Numbered from the stretch's first letter, positions 8,143 to 17,051 are shown. The stretch is 44,759 nucleotides of DNA from JBKPIY01 sp046730475 (GCA_046730475.1 JBKPIY010000061.1:1-44759), one strand, 5' to 3'. Program-made: numbers and translations. The notes: a model not told the origin generated them from the letters alone.

Positions 8143-9303
8143 GTGACCATCTTCCTGGCCCGGCGCGAGGAGCTGCGGGAGGGTGTCCCGCTCGCCGTCA
8201 AGGATCTGTTCGACACGGCCGGTCTCCGCACTACCTACGGCTCGATCCTGTTTGCGGACCATGTTCCCGGGCGCACGGCCGAGGCCGTGCTCCGGCTCGA
8301 GGCGGCGGGGTACGTGAACGTGGGCAAGGCGAACCTGCACGAGTTCGCCTACGGGATCACGAGCGACAACCCGCACTTCGGCCGGGTCCCGAACCCGCTG
8401 GCGCCGGATCGGACCGCGGGCGGTTCGAGCAGCGGCTCCGCGGCCGCGCTGGCCGCCGGCCTTGCCGACGGAGCCCTCGGCTCGGACTCGGGCGGCTCGA
8501 TCAGGATCCCGGCCGCGTGCTGTGGAGTCGTCGGCTTCAAGCCGAGCCACGGGCTCGTCCCGCTCGAGGGCTGTTTTCCGCTCGCGCCCAGCTTCGACCA
8601 CGCCGGCCCGATGGCGCGCGATGTCGAGGCCTGCGCCCGAATGCTGGATGCGCTCGCGCCCGGTGTTCGACGCGCCAAGCTGGGCTCCCTGGAGGAGCTC
8701 GAGGTCGGGGTGGCCTGGCTCGAGTCGGCAACCCCCCTGGTGCGGGCACGCGTCCAGGCGGCGGCGGAGGCGTTCCCTCGCCGCCGCCGGGTCCCCTTCC
8801 CGCTGCCTGAGGGGATCGACGCGGTCTTCCGGCGAGAGGCGGCCCGCTCGCACCGGGGCCTGTTCCCCGAGTTCGCCGACCGCTACGGGAGGGACGTGCG
8901 GACCAAGCTCGAGCGCGCCGCGCGGGTGACGGACGCGGAGGTCGAGGCCGGCCGGCGCCGGCGCGAGCAGTATCGAGTGCGGGCGGCGGAGGCGGCCGAG
9001 GGCCTCGACCTGCTCGTCACGCCGACGCTCGGGTTCGTCGCTCCGCCCGCGGCCCGGGACGACCTCGAGATCCGCGATGCGGTGATCCGGTTCACCTACC
9101 CCTTCAACGCGCTCGGTTGGCCCGCGCTGGCGCTGCCCTGCGGACCCGCGGAGGATGGCCTTCCCGCCTCGGTCCAGCTCATCGGGCGGCCCGGCGAGGA
9201 CGCCCGCGTGATCGCGGCTGGCGCCCTGCTCGAGCGGGCGCTCGGCGGTCGCTCGCCGGTCTCGGTCGACCGGACGGGACCACTAGCCTCCTCCGGTGGG
9301 TGA
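8143..9303 (+). CDS. Amidase signature enzyme
   Basis: A 386-residue serine hydrolase of the amidase signature family, hydrolysing a carboxamide. The Ser-cisSer-Lys triad is visible: Lys20 in PLAVKDLFD, cis-Ser about 95 in TAGGSSSGSAAALAAG, and the nucleophile Ser119 in GSDSGGSIRIPA. It is shorter than GatA (about 480) and has no gatB or gatC partner, so it is more likely a free-standing amidase than a tRNA amidotransferase. The start is GTG at 8143, with no Shine-Dalgarno but a TAGAGT hexamer ending 6 bases upstream, as in leaderless genes. Its end overlaps the GNAT gene by 8 bases. Confidence 0.92.
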   Translation: MTIFLARREELREGVPLAVKDLFDTAGLRTTYGSILFADHVPGRTAEAVLRLEAAGYVNVGKANLHEFAYGITSDNPHFGRVPNPLAPDRTAGGSSSGSAAALAAGLADGALGSDSGGSIRIPAACCGVVGFKPSHGLVPLEGCFPLAPSFDHAGPMARDVEACARMLDALAPGVRRAKLGSLEELEVGVAWLESATPLVRARVQAAAEAFPRRRRVPFPLPEGIDAVFRREAARSHRGLFPEFADRYGRDVRTKLERAARVTDAEVEAGRRRREQYRVRAAEAAEGLDLLVTPTLGFVAPPAARDDLEIRDAVIRFTYPFNALGWPALALPCGPAEDGLPASVQLIGRPGEDARVIAAGALLERALGGRSPVSVDRTGPLASSGG

Positions 9304-9862
9304 CGAGCCCATCGACGGGGCCGGCACCATCCGCGACGCTATCCCCGACCAGGACGCGGCCGCCTGCCTGGAGATCTACGCTCCGTTCATCCGCGACACG
9401 GCGGTGTCGTTCGAGGAGCAGGTGCCCACTCCCCAGGAGTTCGGCGAGCGGATCCGCTCGAGCTCCGCGACGCATCCCTGGCTCGTGTTCGAGGTCGACG
9501 GGCAGATCGTCGGCTACGCGTATGCGTCGACCCACCGCTCGCGGGCGGCGTACCGTTGGGCAGCCGACGTCGCGGTCTACGTCGGCCCCCGGCGTCGTCG
9601 CGTCGGCGCGGGAAGGCGGCTCTACGCCGAGCTCTTCGAGCGCCTGCGCCGGCAGGGCTTTCACGTGGCCTGCGCCGGGATCACGCTGCCGAACGAGGCG
9701 AGCATCGGCCTCCACCGCGCGATGGGGTTTGAGCCGATCGGTGTCTACCGGCGAATCGGGTGGAAGGCCGGCGCCTGGCACGACGTCAGCTGGTGGCAGC
9801 TCGAGCTGGCGCGGCCCGCCGACACCCAACCGCCCGACCCCCTGCCCACCGGCGGGCCTTAG
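9296..9862 (+). CDS. GNAT N-acetyltransferase (phosphinothricin acetyltransferase-like)
   Basis: A 188-residue acetyl-CoA-dependent N-acetyltransferase. IRDAIPDQDAAACLEIYAPF at the start and VSFEEQVPTPQEFGERI are typical of the Pat/Bar/YncA group. VAVYVGPRRRRVGAGRRLYA carries the acetyl-CoA pyrophosphate-binding motif (R/Q-x-x-G-x-G/A), and AGITLPNEASIGLHRAMGFE is the C-terminal motif. Members acetylate phosphinothricin, methionine sulfoximine or related amino acids; the substrate here is not determined. The GTG start at 9296 follows TAGCCT with a 6-base gap, a leaderless-like arrangement inside the end of the amidase gene. Its stop overlaps the convergent regulator gene. Confidence 0.9.
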   Translation: MGDEPIDGAGTIRDAIPDQDAAACLEIYAPFIRDTAVSFEEQVPTPQEFGERIRSSSATHPWLVFEVDGQIVGYAYASTHRSRAAYRWAADVAVYVGPRRRRVGAGRRLYAELFERLRRQGFHVACAGITLPNEASIGLHRAMGFEPIGVYRRIGWKAGAWHDVSWWQLELARPADTQPPDPLPTGGP

Positions 9863-10671
9863 GCACCGGACGACGCTCTGGTCCGGTCCAACCCGGCGAG
9901 GATCGAGGCGGTGGCCTCGTCGCCGGGCAGGAACGCCTCCAGCCGAAGCTCGGCGACGGTGACGTCGATCGCGGTCCGGAAATGAGTGAGGGTGGTCAGC
10001 AGCTGCAGCTCGCCGTCGGCTGAGCGGAGGCGCAGCGGGACGGCGAACCCGAGGTAGTCCGACCTAGGCGCACGCGGGCGATCGGGGGGCAGCTCCTCGA
10101 GCTCGGCGACCAGCGCCTCCAGTCGGTCGCTCGGGTTGCGAACCGCTTCATCCCGGAGGGCGTCGAGGACGTGCCAGGACCAGAGGTCGAAATTGAGGAT
10201 CCGGGGCGCCATCCCGGCCGGATGCAGCAACAGGCGCGGGACGCTGACCGGCGGGTCGAGCAGCTCTCGGGCCGCGCCGTCCGTGAGCGCCCAGAAGGCG
10301 GCATTTCCGGAGACGAGGTCGCCCGCCCGGTTGGTGATCACCGCCGGATAGGGCAGGTGGCCCTCCAGGACCCGCTCAACGGCGCCGCGGACCGCGGCCA
10401 GCTTCGGGTCATCGAGGTCGGTCTCCGCGTAGGCCGGGGCGTATCCCGCCGCCAGCAGCAGGGCGTTGCGCTCCCGCAGCGGCACCTCGAGCGCCTCCGC
10501 CAAGCGTACGACCATGCCCCTGCCCGGGATCGAGCGGTCGCTCTCGATGAAGCTGAGGTGCCGCTGGGTGGTTCCCGCGCGCAGGGCAAGCTCGAGCTGG
10601 CTCACCCGGCGCCGCTCGCGCCAGCCGCGAAGGGCGGTTGCGAACTCGCTGCGCTCCGACCGACTCGCCAC
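9859..10671 (-). CDS. XRE-family regulator with MmyB-like ligand-binding domain
   Basis: A 270-residue regulator. Residues about 10-70 form a helix-turn-helix of the Cro/C1 type (LRGWRERRRVSQLELALRAG; TTQRHLSFIESDRSIPGRGM). The remainder matches the MmyB-like ligand-binding domain (PAVITNRAGDLVSGNAAFWA; SDYLGFAVPLRLRSADGELQ; THFRTAIDVTVAELRLEAFL), a PAS-like fold reported to bind fatty-acid-like ligands in the family. The GTG start at 10671 has AGAAGGG close upstream. It is divergent from a SnoaL-like gene, and a perfect palindrome lies between them. Its stop codon overlaps that of the convergent GNAT gene. Confidence 0.9.
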   Translation of the reverse strand: MASRSERSEFATALRGWRERRRVSQLELALRAGTTQRHLSFIESDRSIPGRGMVVRLAEALEVPLRERNALLLAAGYAPAYAETDLDDPKLAAVRGAVERVLEGHLPYPAVITNRAGDLVSGNAAFWALTDGAARELLDPPVSVPRLLLHPAGMAPRILNFDLWSWHVLDALRDEAVRNPSDRLEALVAELEELPPDRPRAPRSDYLGFAVPLRLRSADGELQLLTTLTHFRTAIDVTVAELRLEAFLPGDEATASILAGLDRTRASSGA

Positions 10672-10705
10672 CGGACCCTTCTAGCGCACCGGGCCGATGG
10701 TCGCC

Positions 10706-10721
10706 ATTCCCTCGAGGGAAT
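10706..10721. promoter_or_regulatory. Perfect 16-bp palindrome, candidate operator
   Basis: ATTCCCTCGAGGGAAT is an uninterrupted perfect palindrome in the 115-base gap between the divergent XRE/MmyB-like regulator (start 10671) and the SnoaL-like gene (start 10787). Position and symmetry fit a homodimeric repressor binding site controlling both genes. Binding by the neighbouring regulator is an inference. Confidence 0.5.
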
Positions 10722-10786
10722 TGCGGACCCGCACCGTCGCCGTCACCCTCCCTCGATCCGATCGAACCGCAAGCCAAGGAGGAACC

Positions 10787-11200
10787 GTGAACGATCCGAA
10801 GGAGCTTGTCGACCGCTACGTCGCGGTCTGGAACGAGCCGGACCCGGGCGGGCGCCGCCGAGCGATTGCCGAGCTGTGGACGGAAGACGGCACCCAGATA
10901 CTCCAGCCGCCCGAGGAGATTCGGGAGGCGGCGGTGTCCCTGGGGGTCAGCCCAACCCTCCGGGCCCGCGGACACGATGAGCTCGAGACCAGGGTCGCCC
11001 GCGCCTACGAGCAGTTCGTCGCGCCCGGAGAGTTCGTCTTCAGGCCAAGGGGAAACCCGTCACGGCTCGACGACGTCGTCAAATTCGGCTGGGAGATGGT
11101 CGCGAAGGAAACCGGTGAGGTGGCCGGCGCGGGCCTCGAGTTCGTGGTCCTCGAAGGTGACGGGCGGATCCGGACCGACTACCAGTTCATCGAGGGGTGA
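10787..11200 (+). CDS. SnoaL-like (NTF2 fold) protein
   Basis: A 137-residue protein of the NTF2-like superfamily. It begins MNDPKELVDRYVAVWNEPDP, contains AELWTEDGTQILQP and closes with VLEGDGRIRTDYQFIEG, the usual order of helix-rich cone and beta-sheet in SnoaL-like polyketide cyclase/epoxide hydrolase relatives. The GTG start at 10787 is preceded by AAGGAGG at 10777-10783; an in-frame upstream reading from 10697 lacks such a site and would cover the palindrome. Activity is unknown. It is divergent from the MmyB-like regulator and possibly its target. Confidence 0.82.
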   Translation: MNDPKELVDRYVAVWNEPDPGGRRRAIAELWTEDGTQILQPPEEIREAAVSLGVSPTLRARGHDELETRVARAYEQFVAPGEFVFRPRGNPSRLDDVVKFGWEMVAKETGEVAGAGLEFVVLEGDGRIRTDYQFIEG

Positions 11201-11214
11201 GTGCGCCGGCCACC

Positions 11215-12633
11215 TCACCGCGCTGGACGAGCGCCTACCCGTGCGGCGGGACGACCGCTTGCACGGAGCAACGGCTTCGAGCCCGGTCGCAGCGCCCTTC
11301 TGGCGCACGCGGCGGTGACCACCAGCGTGGCCGCCAGCGCGCCCGTCGTGACCGCGAGCGCGTGGCCCGAGCCGTGGGCCGCGGCGCTGAGGTAGATGCC
11401 GGCGAAGGAGGCGGCGCCGAGGACGGTGCCGACGAAATCCGCTGTCAGGAGCAGCCCGCTCAGGTCGGCCGCCTGGGCCGGCCGGACCAGGCTGGTCAGT
11501 CGGCTGGTGAGCGGGGAGAACCCGCACCCGTGGCCGCCGCCGCCCGCGAACACGAGCAGGGTGGTGGGGGCGAGTGGCCAGCCGCCGTGGTCCGCGATCA
11601 GCCCAACCGCGAGCAGCGCCGCGCCCATCACCAGCGGTCCGAGAACCGGTAGTCGCTCGCGCGTGGCCGGACCGGCGCGCGTCCAGGTGAGGCTCGCGGT
11701 CGCAAACCCCGAGGCGTAGGCGGCGAAGATCAGCCCGGCGTGCAGCGGCGAGAACCCAAGGCCGGCTTGCAGGTGCAGTGTGAGGCTGAGCAGAAAGCCG
11801 GAGTAACAGCTCATGATCAGGAGCACCGCCAGCACGCCGGCCGTCACTGGCGGAAGCTGGAACAACCGCAGATCGAACAATGGGTATCCGCCCCGGGCCC
11901 GGAGGCGACCCTCGAGCGCGACGAACGCCCAAGTCGCGACTGCGCAGCAGGCAAAGCACGGCCACACCCACACTGGCCAGCCCTCGCTGCGGCCGAAGCT
12001 GAGCGGCACGATCAGCGCCAGCAACGCGGCCGCGAGCAGCCCGACCCCGCTCAGATCGAGTCGCTGTCCGCCGCCGGGCGCCATCGGCGGCAGGGCCCGC
12101 CGTGAGCTTGCCAGCAGCACCGCGCCAACCGGGGCGTTGAGCAGGAGCGCCGGGCGCCACGCCGCCGACACGAGGTGCGCGCCGATTATCAGGCCCCCGA
12201 GGATCTGGCCGGCGGCGACACCGACGGCGAGGATCATCGAGTAGGCACCGATCGCCCGGGCGCGCCGTTCGCCGTCGAAGCGCACCTGGATGATCGAAAG
12301 CACCTGCGCTGTCATCAGGGCAGCCGCCCCTCCCTGGAACGCTCTCGCGACGATCAACGCCGGCGGGGTCGGGGCCAGACCGCCCGCCGCCGACGCCAGG
12401 GTGAACCCGGCGAGGCCGTGCACGAACGCGGTCCGGCTACCGACGATGTCCCCGATCCGGGCGCCGGTGACAACCAGCGCTGCGAACGCCATCGTGTAGG
12501 TCGCGACGATCAGCTGGAGCTCGCCGCCGGAGGCGTGCAGATTGGCACGCAGCGACGGCGCGGCGACCGCGAGGATCGACCCGTCCATCGTGGCCATCGC
12601 CTGGCCGGCGAGTAGGATCACAAGCGCAGGCAT
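11215..12633 (-). CDS. MFS drug:H+ antiporter (DHA2-like, 14-TM)
   Basis: A 472-residue multi-pass exporter. It begins almost directly with the first membrane helix (MPALVILLAGQAMATMDGSI, with the family's acidic residue in helix 1), and has RIGDIVGSRTAF between helices 2 and 3 (motif A), IVARAFQGGAAALM and ILGGLIIGAHLVSAAWRPAL (motif C region). About 13-14 hydrophobic segments are seen, then a basic C-terminal tail. The start at 12633 lies only 31 bases from the divergent CoA-binding gene, so the two promoters must overlap. The substrate is not predictable; no adjacent TetR or MarR regulator is present. Confidence 0.9.
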   Translation of the reverse strand: MPALVILLAGQAMATMDGSILAVAAPSLRANLHASGGELQLIVATYTMAFAALVVTGARIGDIVGSRTAFVHGLAGFTLASAAGGLAPTPPALIVARAFQGGAAALMTAQVLSIIQVRFDGERRARAIGAYSMILAVGVAAGQILGGLIIGAHLVSAAWRPALLLNAPVGAVLLASSRRALPPMAPGGGQRLDLSGVGLLAAALLALIVPLSFGRSEGWPVWVWPCFACCAVATWAFVALEGRLRARGGYPLFDLRLFQLPPVTAGVLAVLLIMSCYSGFLLSLTLHLQAGLGFSPLHAGLIFAAYASGFATASLTWTRAGPATRERLPVLGPLVMGAALLAVGLIADHGGWPLAPTTLLVFAGGGGHGCGFSPLTSRLTSLVRPAQAADLSGLLLTADFVGTVLGAASFAGIYLSAAAHGSGHALAVTTGALAATLVVTAACARRALRPGSKPLLRASGRPAARVGARPAR

Positions 12634-12664
12634 CTACCGATCAAACGGTTGAGGCGGTCCGTTC

Positions 12665-13162
12665 GTGAGAGGCGCTGAGGGGCGAACGGTCCCAATCGGA
12701 GGTGTCACCCTGAGCGAGGCTGAGCAGATCCTCGAGTCCGCCCGAGGCGTCCTGGTGGTCGACTGGCCGTCCAGGGAGGTGCCGGACGCACTCGCCGGCG
12801 GGGGATACACGGTGATCGTCAAGGGAGGCCCGGAGCCCGGTCGGTACTCGGTTCGCGAGCTGCGGGGTGGGGAGGTCGTGTCGCGCGAGCTCGATCGTCC
12901 CCCGGCCCAGGTCGACCTCGTCTACTGCCACCGGCCGATCGGGGAGCTTCCCGGGATCGTCGACTTGGCGAGCGCGCTCGGGGCGCAGGCGATCTGGCGC
13001 CAGTCGGGCGTCCACAACGACGGGGCGAAAGACCCGAAGGGGTGCTGGGTGCCGGTCGAGGAGTCGCGCCAAGCCCGCGCTCTCGTCGAGGCGGCCGGCC
13101 TGCGCCTGGTGGAGGATGTCTACATCGCGGATGCGGTTCGCCGGTTGCGACCCCGCCGGTAG
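12665..13162 (+). CDS. CoA-binding-domain protein (YccU-like)
   Basis: A 165-residue Rossmann-fold protein of the CoA_binding_2 (YccU-like) family. Residues about 19-150 carry LESARGVLVVDWPSREVPDA, VDLVYCHRPIGELPGIVDLA and ALGAQAIWRQSGVHNDGA, paralleling the usual I.V.G.S..P, V.L..P...P.IV..A and G.K..W.Q.G..N features. The trailing KGCWVPVEESRQARALVEAAG replaces the usual cysteine-containing CM..EH segment. The start is GTG at 12665, very close to the divergent MFS gene. A role as a small CoA or nucleotide binder is known for the family; its physiological function is not. Confidence 0.8.
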   Translation: MRGAEGRTVPIGGVTLSEAEQILESARGVLVVDWPSREVPDALAGGGYTVIVKGGPEPGRYSVRELRGGEVVSRELDRPPAQVDLVYCHRPIGELPGIVDLASALGAQAIWRQSGVHNDGAKDPKGCWVPVEESRQARALVEAAGLRLVEDVYIADAVRRLRPRR

Positions 13163-13211
13163 CTCACGGCCCGGCCGCGCACCCTCGCGAGCTCAGGGCG
13201 GGACGCTCCCC

Positions 13212-14801
13212 TCACGCGCCGGCCAGGTCGCGGCGCCGGAACACCGCGAGCGCGGCGAGCGCGGCCAGCGCCGCGATCGCCAGCATCACGACCGCCGCGG
13301 TCGCCTTGAACGGCTGGGCGGGGACGAGGCCGACGTGGTGAAAGGGGGAGAGAGCCAGCGTCCACTCAGGGGCGCCGAGGAGCGCCCCGAACAGCTCCCA
13401 GACGAAAGCGACGCTGACCAAGCCGTAGGCGATGCCGGCGCTCGCGCGGGGGGCGGCCGAGAAGGCCAGCGCGCCGAGGGAGAGGAAGAGCAGCGCCGCC
13501 GGCAGGCAGTTGGCTCCCGCTCCAACCATGTCCGGAAAGGAGACCCCGGCTTCCTGCCACGCGGCGCCCGCCCAGGCGAGCACGCCTGCGGCCAGCGCGA
13601 TCACGGTGGCGCCGGCGGCGGCCAGCAGCAGCCGCCCCCCCAGCCAGCTGCGGCGGCCGACGGGGAGGGCGAGCAGGGTCTCGAGCTGCTGGCCTGCCTC
13701 CTCGTGCCGCGCGGCCGCCATCTGGGAACAGACGAAGAGGCTGACGGCGAGGACGAAGAACAGGAAGGTGAAGCCGATGTAGCCCGAGGCCGTCGTGATC
13801 GAGGCTCCGCCGAGCTTCTCGAGCTCCCGCCGCAGGCTCTCCGAGACGGTGACGGTGGAGACGCTCTTCGAGATCACGCCGACGATGAAGGCGAACGCGC
13901 CGACGCCGAGCAGCCAGCCGGCCAGGCTGCCTCGCTCTCCGCGCAGAGCCTGCCCGGTCGGGGAGGAGAGGAGCCGAAAGCGCGGCTCCGCGCTGTCGGG
14001 CGCCCTCAGCAGGCCGATGCCGACGTCCCGCCCGACCGCCAACAATCCCGCCGCCGCCAGCAGCAGGACGCTGGTCGCGGCCGGCAGGAGCAGGACCAGC
14101 GGGCGGGGTCCCGCGAACGGCCTCAGCTCCTCGGCCCAGCCCAGGGGGGTCGCCCAGCGCAGCCAGTCGAGGCCCGAGGAGGTATCGGCGATCACCCGAA
14201 CCGCGAAGGCCACGGCGAGCGCTGCGCTGGAGATCTCGATCGCCAGCCGGCGAGTCTGTGCGAGCTGGCTGGCGAGCGCCCCGATGCCGACGAAGACCGG
14301 TACTGGCGAGACCGTTGCCAGCGCCAGAAAGGCTGATTCGCCGACCGGCAGGCTGGCCGCCACAAGGCCGACGAACAGGGCGAGCCACAGAATCGTCGCG
14401 CCGGCGCCGATCGCGGCGAGCGCCGCCCCGAAAGCGCCGCCGCGGGTGACGAGCCCCGCCAGGACGAGCTCCTGACGGCCCGCGTCCTCCTCCCCACGCA
14501 GGGCGCGCACCGCGGCGAGCAGCCCCCACATCGCGGCGAAGATCGCCAGCAGCCCGCCGACCCGCCAAGCGGCGTAGCCGCCGCTGGTGAGCAGGTCGTG
14601 CGGAACCCCGTAGAAGAGCCGCACGGCCTTGTTGGCGCCGAAGCTGTGTGCGAAGTCGAGCCGCTCGTGAAGGGTGGGGTAGCTGTGGCGGTAGGCCACC
14701 GGTTGCACGTAGGCGAGCAGGCCGAAGAAGAGCGCGAACGACAGGGTGCGCACGCGCGAGTCGGCGAACGCCCGACCGGCGACCGCCCTACCTGCCCGCA
14801 C
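13212..14801 (-). CDS. ABC-2 type exporter permease (TnrB/polyketide-antibiotic exporter type)
   Basis: A 529-residue membrane subunit with roughly 12 hydrophobic segments in two similar halves, as in the duplicated-permease exporters described for antibiotic self-resistance (COG3559). Typical elements include SAALAVAFAVRVIADTSSGL followed by LRWATPLGWAEELRPF, and in the second half AARHEEAGQQLETLLALPVG and FELSPFHH-like LALSPFHHVGLVPAQPF. The start overlaps the ATPase gene by 14 bases, so the two form one transporter. The direction should be export; the substrate is unknown. Confidence 0.88.
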   Translation of the reverse strand: MRAGRAVAGRAFADSRVRTLSFALFFGLLAYVQPVAYRHSYPTLHERLDFAHSFGANKAVRLFYGVPHDLLTSGGYAAWRVGGLLAIFAAMWGLLAAVRALRGEEDAGRQELVLAGLVTRGGAFGAALAAIGAGATILWLALFVGLVAASLPVGESAFLALATVSPVPVFVGIGALASQLAQTRRLAIEISSAALAVAFAVRVIADTSSGLDWLRWATPLGWAEELRPFAGPRPLVLLLPAATSVLLLAAAGLLAVGRDVGIGLLRAPDSAEPRFRLLSSPTGQALRGERGSLAGWLLGVGAFAFIVGVISKSVSTVTVSESLRRELEKLGGASITTASGYIGFTFLFFVLAVSLFVCSQMAAARHEEAGQQLETLLALPVGRRSWLGGRLLLAAAGATVIALAAGVLAWAGAAWQEAGVSFPDMVGAGANCLPAALLFLSLGALAFSAAPRASAGIAYGLVSVAFVWELFGALLGAPEWTLALSPFHHVGLVPAQPFKATAAVVMLAIAALAALAALAVFRRRDLAGA

Positions 14802-15684
14802 CGCCGCCGCCGATGTCGTAGTGGTGCAAAAAGATCTCCTCCAGCGACGGCTCGCGGCTCGTGATCGCGACCACCGGGTGGTCGGCGAGGGCGGCGATCA
14901 GGGGGCCGACGCTGCCGCTGACCTCGCACCGGAGCGCGCTCTCCCCGGCGCGAGTGACGTGGACGCCCGGCAAGCCGTCGAGCTTCGGCGCCGGGCCCTC
15001 GAAGGTGAGCTCGATCGTCTGTGCGCCGAGGTGGCGAAGGTCGGCGAGCGTGCCCTCGTCGACGAGCCGGCCACCACGGAGGATCCCGACCCGATCGCAG
15101 AGTGCCTCCACCTCGCTGAGGATGTGCGAGGACAGGAACACCGTCTGGCCGCGCTCCTTGGCCTCGTGCACCGACTGGCGGAAGGCCATCTCCATCAGCG
15201 GGTCGAGACCGCTTGTCGGCTCGTCCAGGACCAGCAGGTCGGCGCGGCTCGCGAACGCCGCCACGAGCTGCACCTTCTGGCGGTTCCCCTTCGAGAGCGT
15301 CCTCACCTTCTTGTCGACCTCGACCTTGAAGCGCTCGACGAGGACGTCGCGGTAGCCGGCGTCCGTGCCGCCGTGCAGGCGAGCGAGGTACTCGAACGTC
15401 TCGGCGCTGGTCAGCGCCGGCCACAGGAACGGCTCCCCGGCGACGTAGGCGACCCGGCGGTGGGCCGCGACCGGGTCGCGCCAGGCGTCAATCCCGAACA
15501 GCTCCGCACGCCCTGCGCTGGGCCGGTGCAGGCCGAGCAGGAGCCGGATCGTCGTCGTCTTGCCGGCGCCGTTGGGCCCCAGGTAGCCGTAGACCTCTCC
15601 CTCGGAGACGGTCAGATCGAGGCCGTCGAGTGCGAGCGTGTCGCCGTAGCGCTTGCCCAGGCCCTCGGCCCGAATCGCGCTCAT
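14788..15684 (-). CDS. ABC-2 type exporter ATP-binding protein
   Basis: A 298-residue ATPase that powers the permease encoded immediately downstream. Walker A is GPNGAGKT (about 36-43), the signature loop is the LSKGN variant typical of ABC-2 exporters (about 130-134), Walker B is LLVLDEPTSGLDP (Asp-Glu about 154-155), and the switch histidine is in SSHILSE. The C-terminal 80 residues form the usual accessory domain (TIELTFEGPAPKLDGL) ending EPSLEEIFLHHY. Translation starts at ATG 15684; the end overlaps the permease start. No regulator is linked. Confidence 0.94.
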   Translation of the reverse strand: MSAIRAEGLGKRYGDTLALDGLDLTVSEGEVYGYLGPNGAGKTTTIRLLLGLHRPSAGRAELFGIDAWRDPVAAHRRVAYVAGEPFLWPALTSAETFEYLARLHGGTDAGYRDVLVERFKVEVDKKVRTLSKGNRQKVQLVAAFASRADLLVLDEPTSGLDPLMEMAFRQSVHEAKERGQTVFLSSHILSEVEALCDRVGILRGGRLVDEGTLADLRHLGAQTIELTFEGPAPKLDGLPGVHVTRAGESALRCEVSGSVGPLIAALADHPVVAITSREPSLEEIFLHHYDIGGGGAGR

Positions 15685-15906
15685 GGGTGCGAAGGAAACC
15701 AGAGTCTCCTCACACCCGAGCGCTGAACCGCGCCAGTCCGATCGACGAGGCTCGCCTTGCGAGTAATGCCTTCATCCAAGGCGCGCGGCTGGCGCCGGGC
15801 TCGGAGATTCGGCGTCCGTGGCGCTTTCGTAGCGGGGCCGCCCGTCGATGAGTCTCGCGAGGTCCTTCGGTCCTAGGTAGAAAGTGACCGGAGAGGAGGC
15901 AGTGCG

Positions 15907-16476
15907 ATGGGCAAGCTTGTGGTGACCGAATTCGCGTCGGTAGACGGCGTGTTCGAGGACCCGGGGGGAGCAGAGGACTACGAACACGGAGGCTGGACCT
16001 TCGAGTACGACCGCGGCGACGACGGCGACAAGTTCAAGCTCGACGAGGTGATGGACGCCGAGGTCCAATTACTCGGCCGAGTGACCTACGAGGGCTTCGC
16101 TGCGGCCTGGCCCTCCCGCGAGGGGGAATTCGCCGACAAGCTCAACAACGATCCGAAGTACGTGGTCTCCACGACGCTGAAGGACCCCGAGTGGCAGAAC
16201 ACCACCGTGATCTCCGAGAAGGTCGCGGATGAGATCGCCAGGCTCAAGGACGAGACCGAGGGCACGATCCTGGTCGCCGGCAGCGGCACATTGGTACGGA
16301 CGCTGCTTGAGGCGGACCTGGTCGACGAGCTGCGGCTGATGGTGTTCCCGACGATCCTGGGGCGCGGCAAGCGCCTCTTCCCCGACGGGATCGACCGGCT
16401 GAAGTTGAGGCTGGCAGAGGCGAAGACCGTCGGCACGGACGGCGTCCTGGTCCAGATCTACCAGCGAGCCGACTAG
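15907..16476 (+). CDS. Dihydrofolate reductase-family protein (RibD C-terminal domain)
   Basis: A 189-residue NADPH-type reductase of the RibD_C/DHFR-like family. It opens MGKLVVTEFASVDGVFEDPG, has LLGRVTYEGFAAAWPSREGE, and ends with the nucleotide-binding and C-terminal signature GTILVAGSGTLVRTLL, then DELRLMVFPTILGRGKRLF. A good GGAGAGGAGG ribosome-binding site precedes ATG 15907. The substrate is unknown for most stand-alone members. A second, truncated relative of this protein lies at 25700-25990 beside a tRNA-Ala gene, too diverged to be a recent copy. It is followed after 86 bases by a DUF1579-like gene. Confidence 0.9.
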   Translation: MGKLVVTEFASVDGVFEDPGGAEDYEHGGWTFEYDRGDDGDKFKLDEVMDAEVQLLGRVTYEGFAAAWPSREGEFADKLNNDPKYVVSTTLKDPEWQNTTVISEKVADEIARLKDETEGTILVAGSGTLVRTLLEADLVDELRLMVFPTILGRGKRLFPDGIDRLKLRLAEAKTVGTDGVLVQIYQRAD

Positions 16477-16562
16477 ATGCCTGCGTCCTTGAGCCGCTTG
16501 GCCATGCGCGCCCCCAAGGCGGACCTCGATTCGAAATCAACCATCCAGAGGAGGCGAGGAGA

Positions 16563-17009
16563 ATGGATCAGCCCACCGCCGAATCGGCATTGAAGGAGCT
16601 CGAGCCGTTGATCGGAGAGTGGACGCTGGAGGCGATCGGGCCGGACGGCGAGCCCTGGCCTGGCGCGGCGCGGGCCACCATCGAGTGGCACGACTCCGGT
16701 GCTCACGTGATCGTGCGCTCGACGGTGGAGATGCCCGAGATGCCGGACGGAATCTCGATCATGGGATGCGACGCGGCGAAAGGGACCTACTGCCAGCTCT
16801 ACTCCGATGATCGAGGCGTCTGCCGCGTCTACGAGATGAGCATCGGCGACGGCGAGTGGAGGCTCTGGCGCGAGGGCGAGCCCTTCCCCCAGCGCTTCAC
16901 CGGCAGGTTCGAGGACGACGGCAACGCAATCGTCGGCCGCTGGGAGAAGGCTGAGGACGGCACGAACTACGAGACCGACTTCGATCTGATCTACAGAAAG
17001 GTCGGGTGA
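16563..17009 (+). CDS. DUF1579-like small beta-barrel protein
   Basis: A 148-residue protein with the pattern LKELEPLIGEWTLEAIGPDG at the start, then alternating strands (RATIEWHDSGAHVIVRSTVE; SIMGCDAAKGTYCQLYSDDR) and a C-terminal IVGRWEKAEDGTNYETDFDL. The opening L..L.G.W and the strand-rich layout resemble DUF1579 and related lipocalin-like proteins of unknown function. The start ATG at 16563 follows GAGGAGGCGAGGAG. It is the last intact gene before the truncated tRNA-Ala copy, and a hairpin at 17052-17067 probably ends its transcript. Confidence 0.75.
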   Translation: MDQPTAESALKELEPLIGEWTLEAIGPDGEPWPGAARATIEWHDSGAHVIVRSTVEMPEMPDGISIMGCDAAKGTYCQLYSDDRGVCRVYEMSIGDGEWRLWREGEPFPQRFTGRFEDDGNAIVGRWEKAEDGTNYETDFDLIYRKVG

Positions 17010-17051
17010 GGCCCTGCCCAGCCGCTCCTCGTGCGTCCGCGGGTCACGCCG

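Noticed and set aside
12867..14336. A 489-codon plus-strand open frame over the ABC-2 permease
   Set aside because: Glu/Gln/Arg low-complexity sequence antisense to a clear membrane protein.
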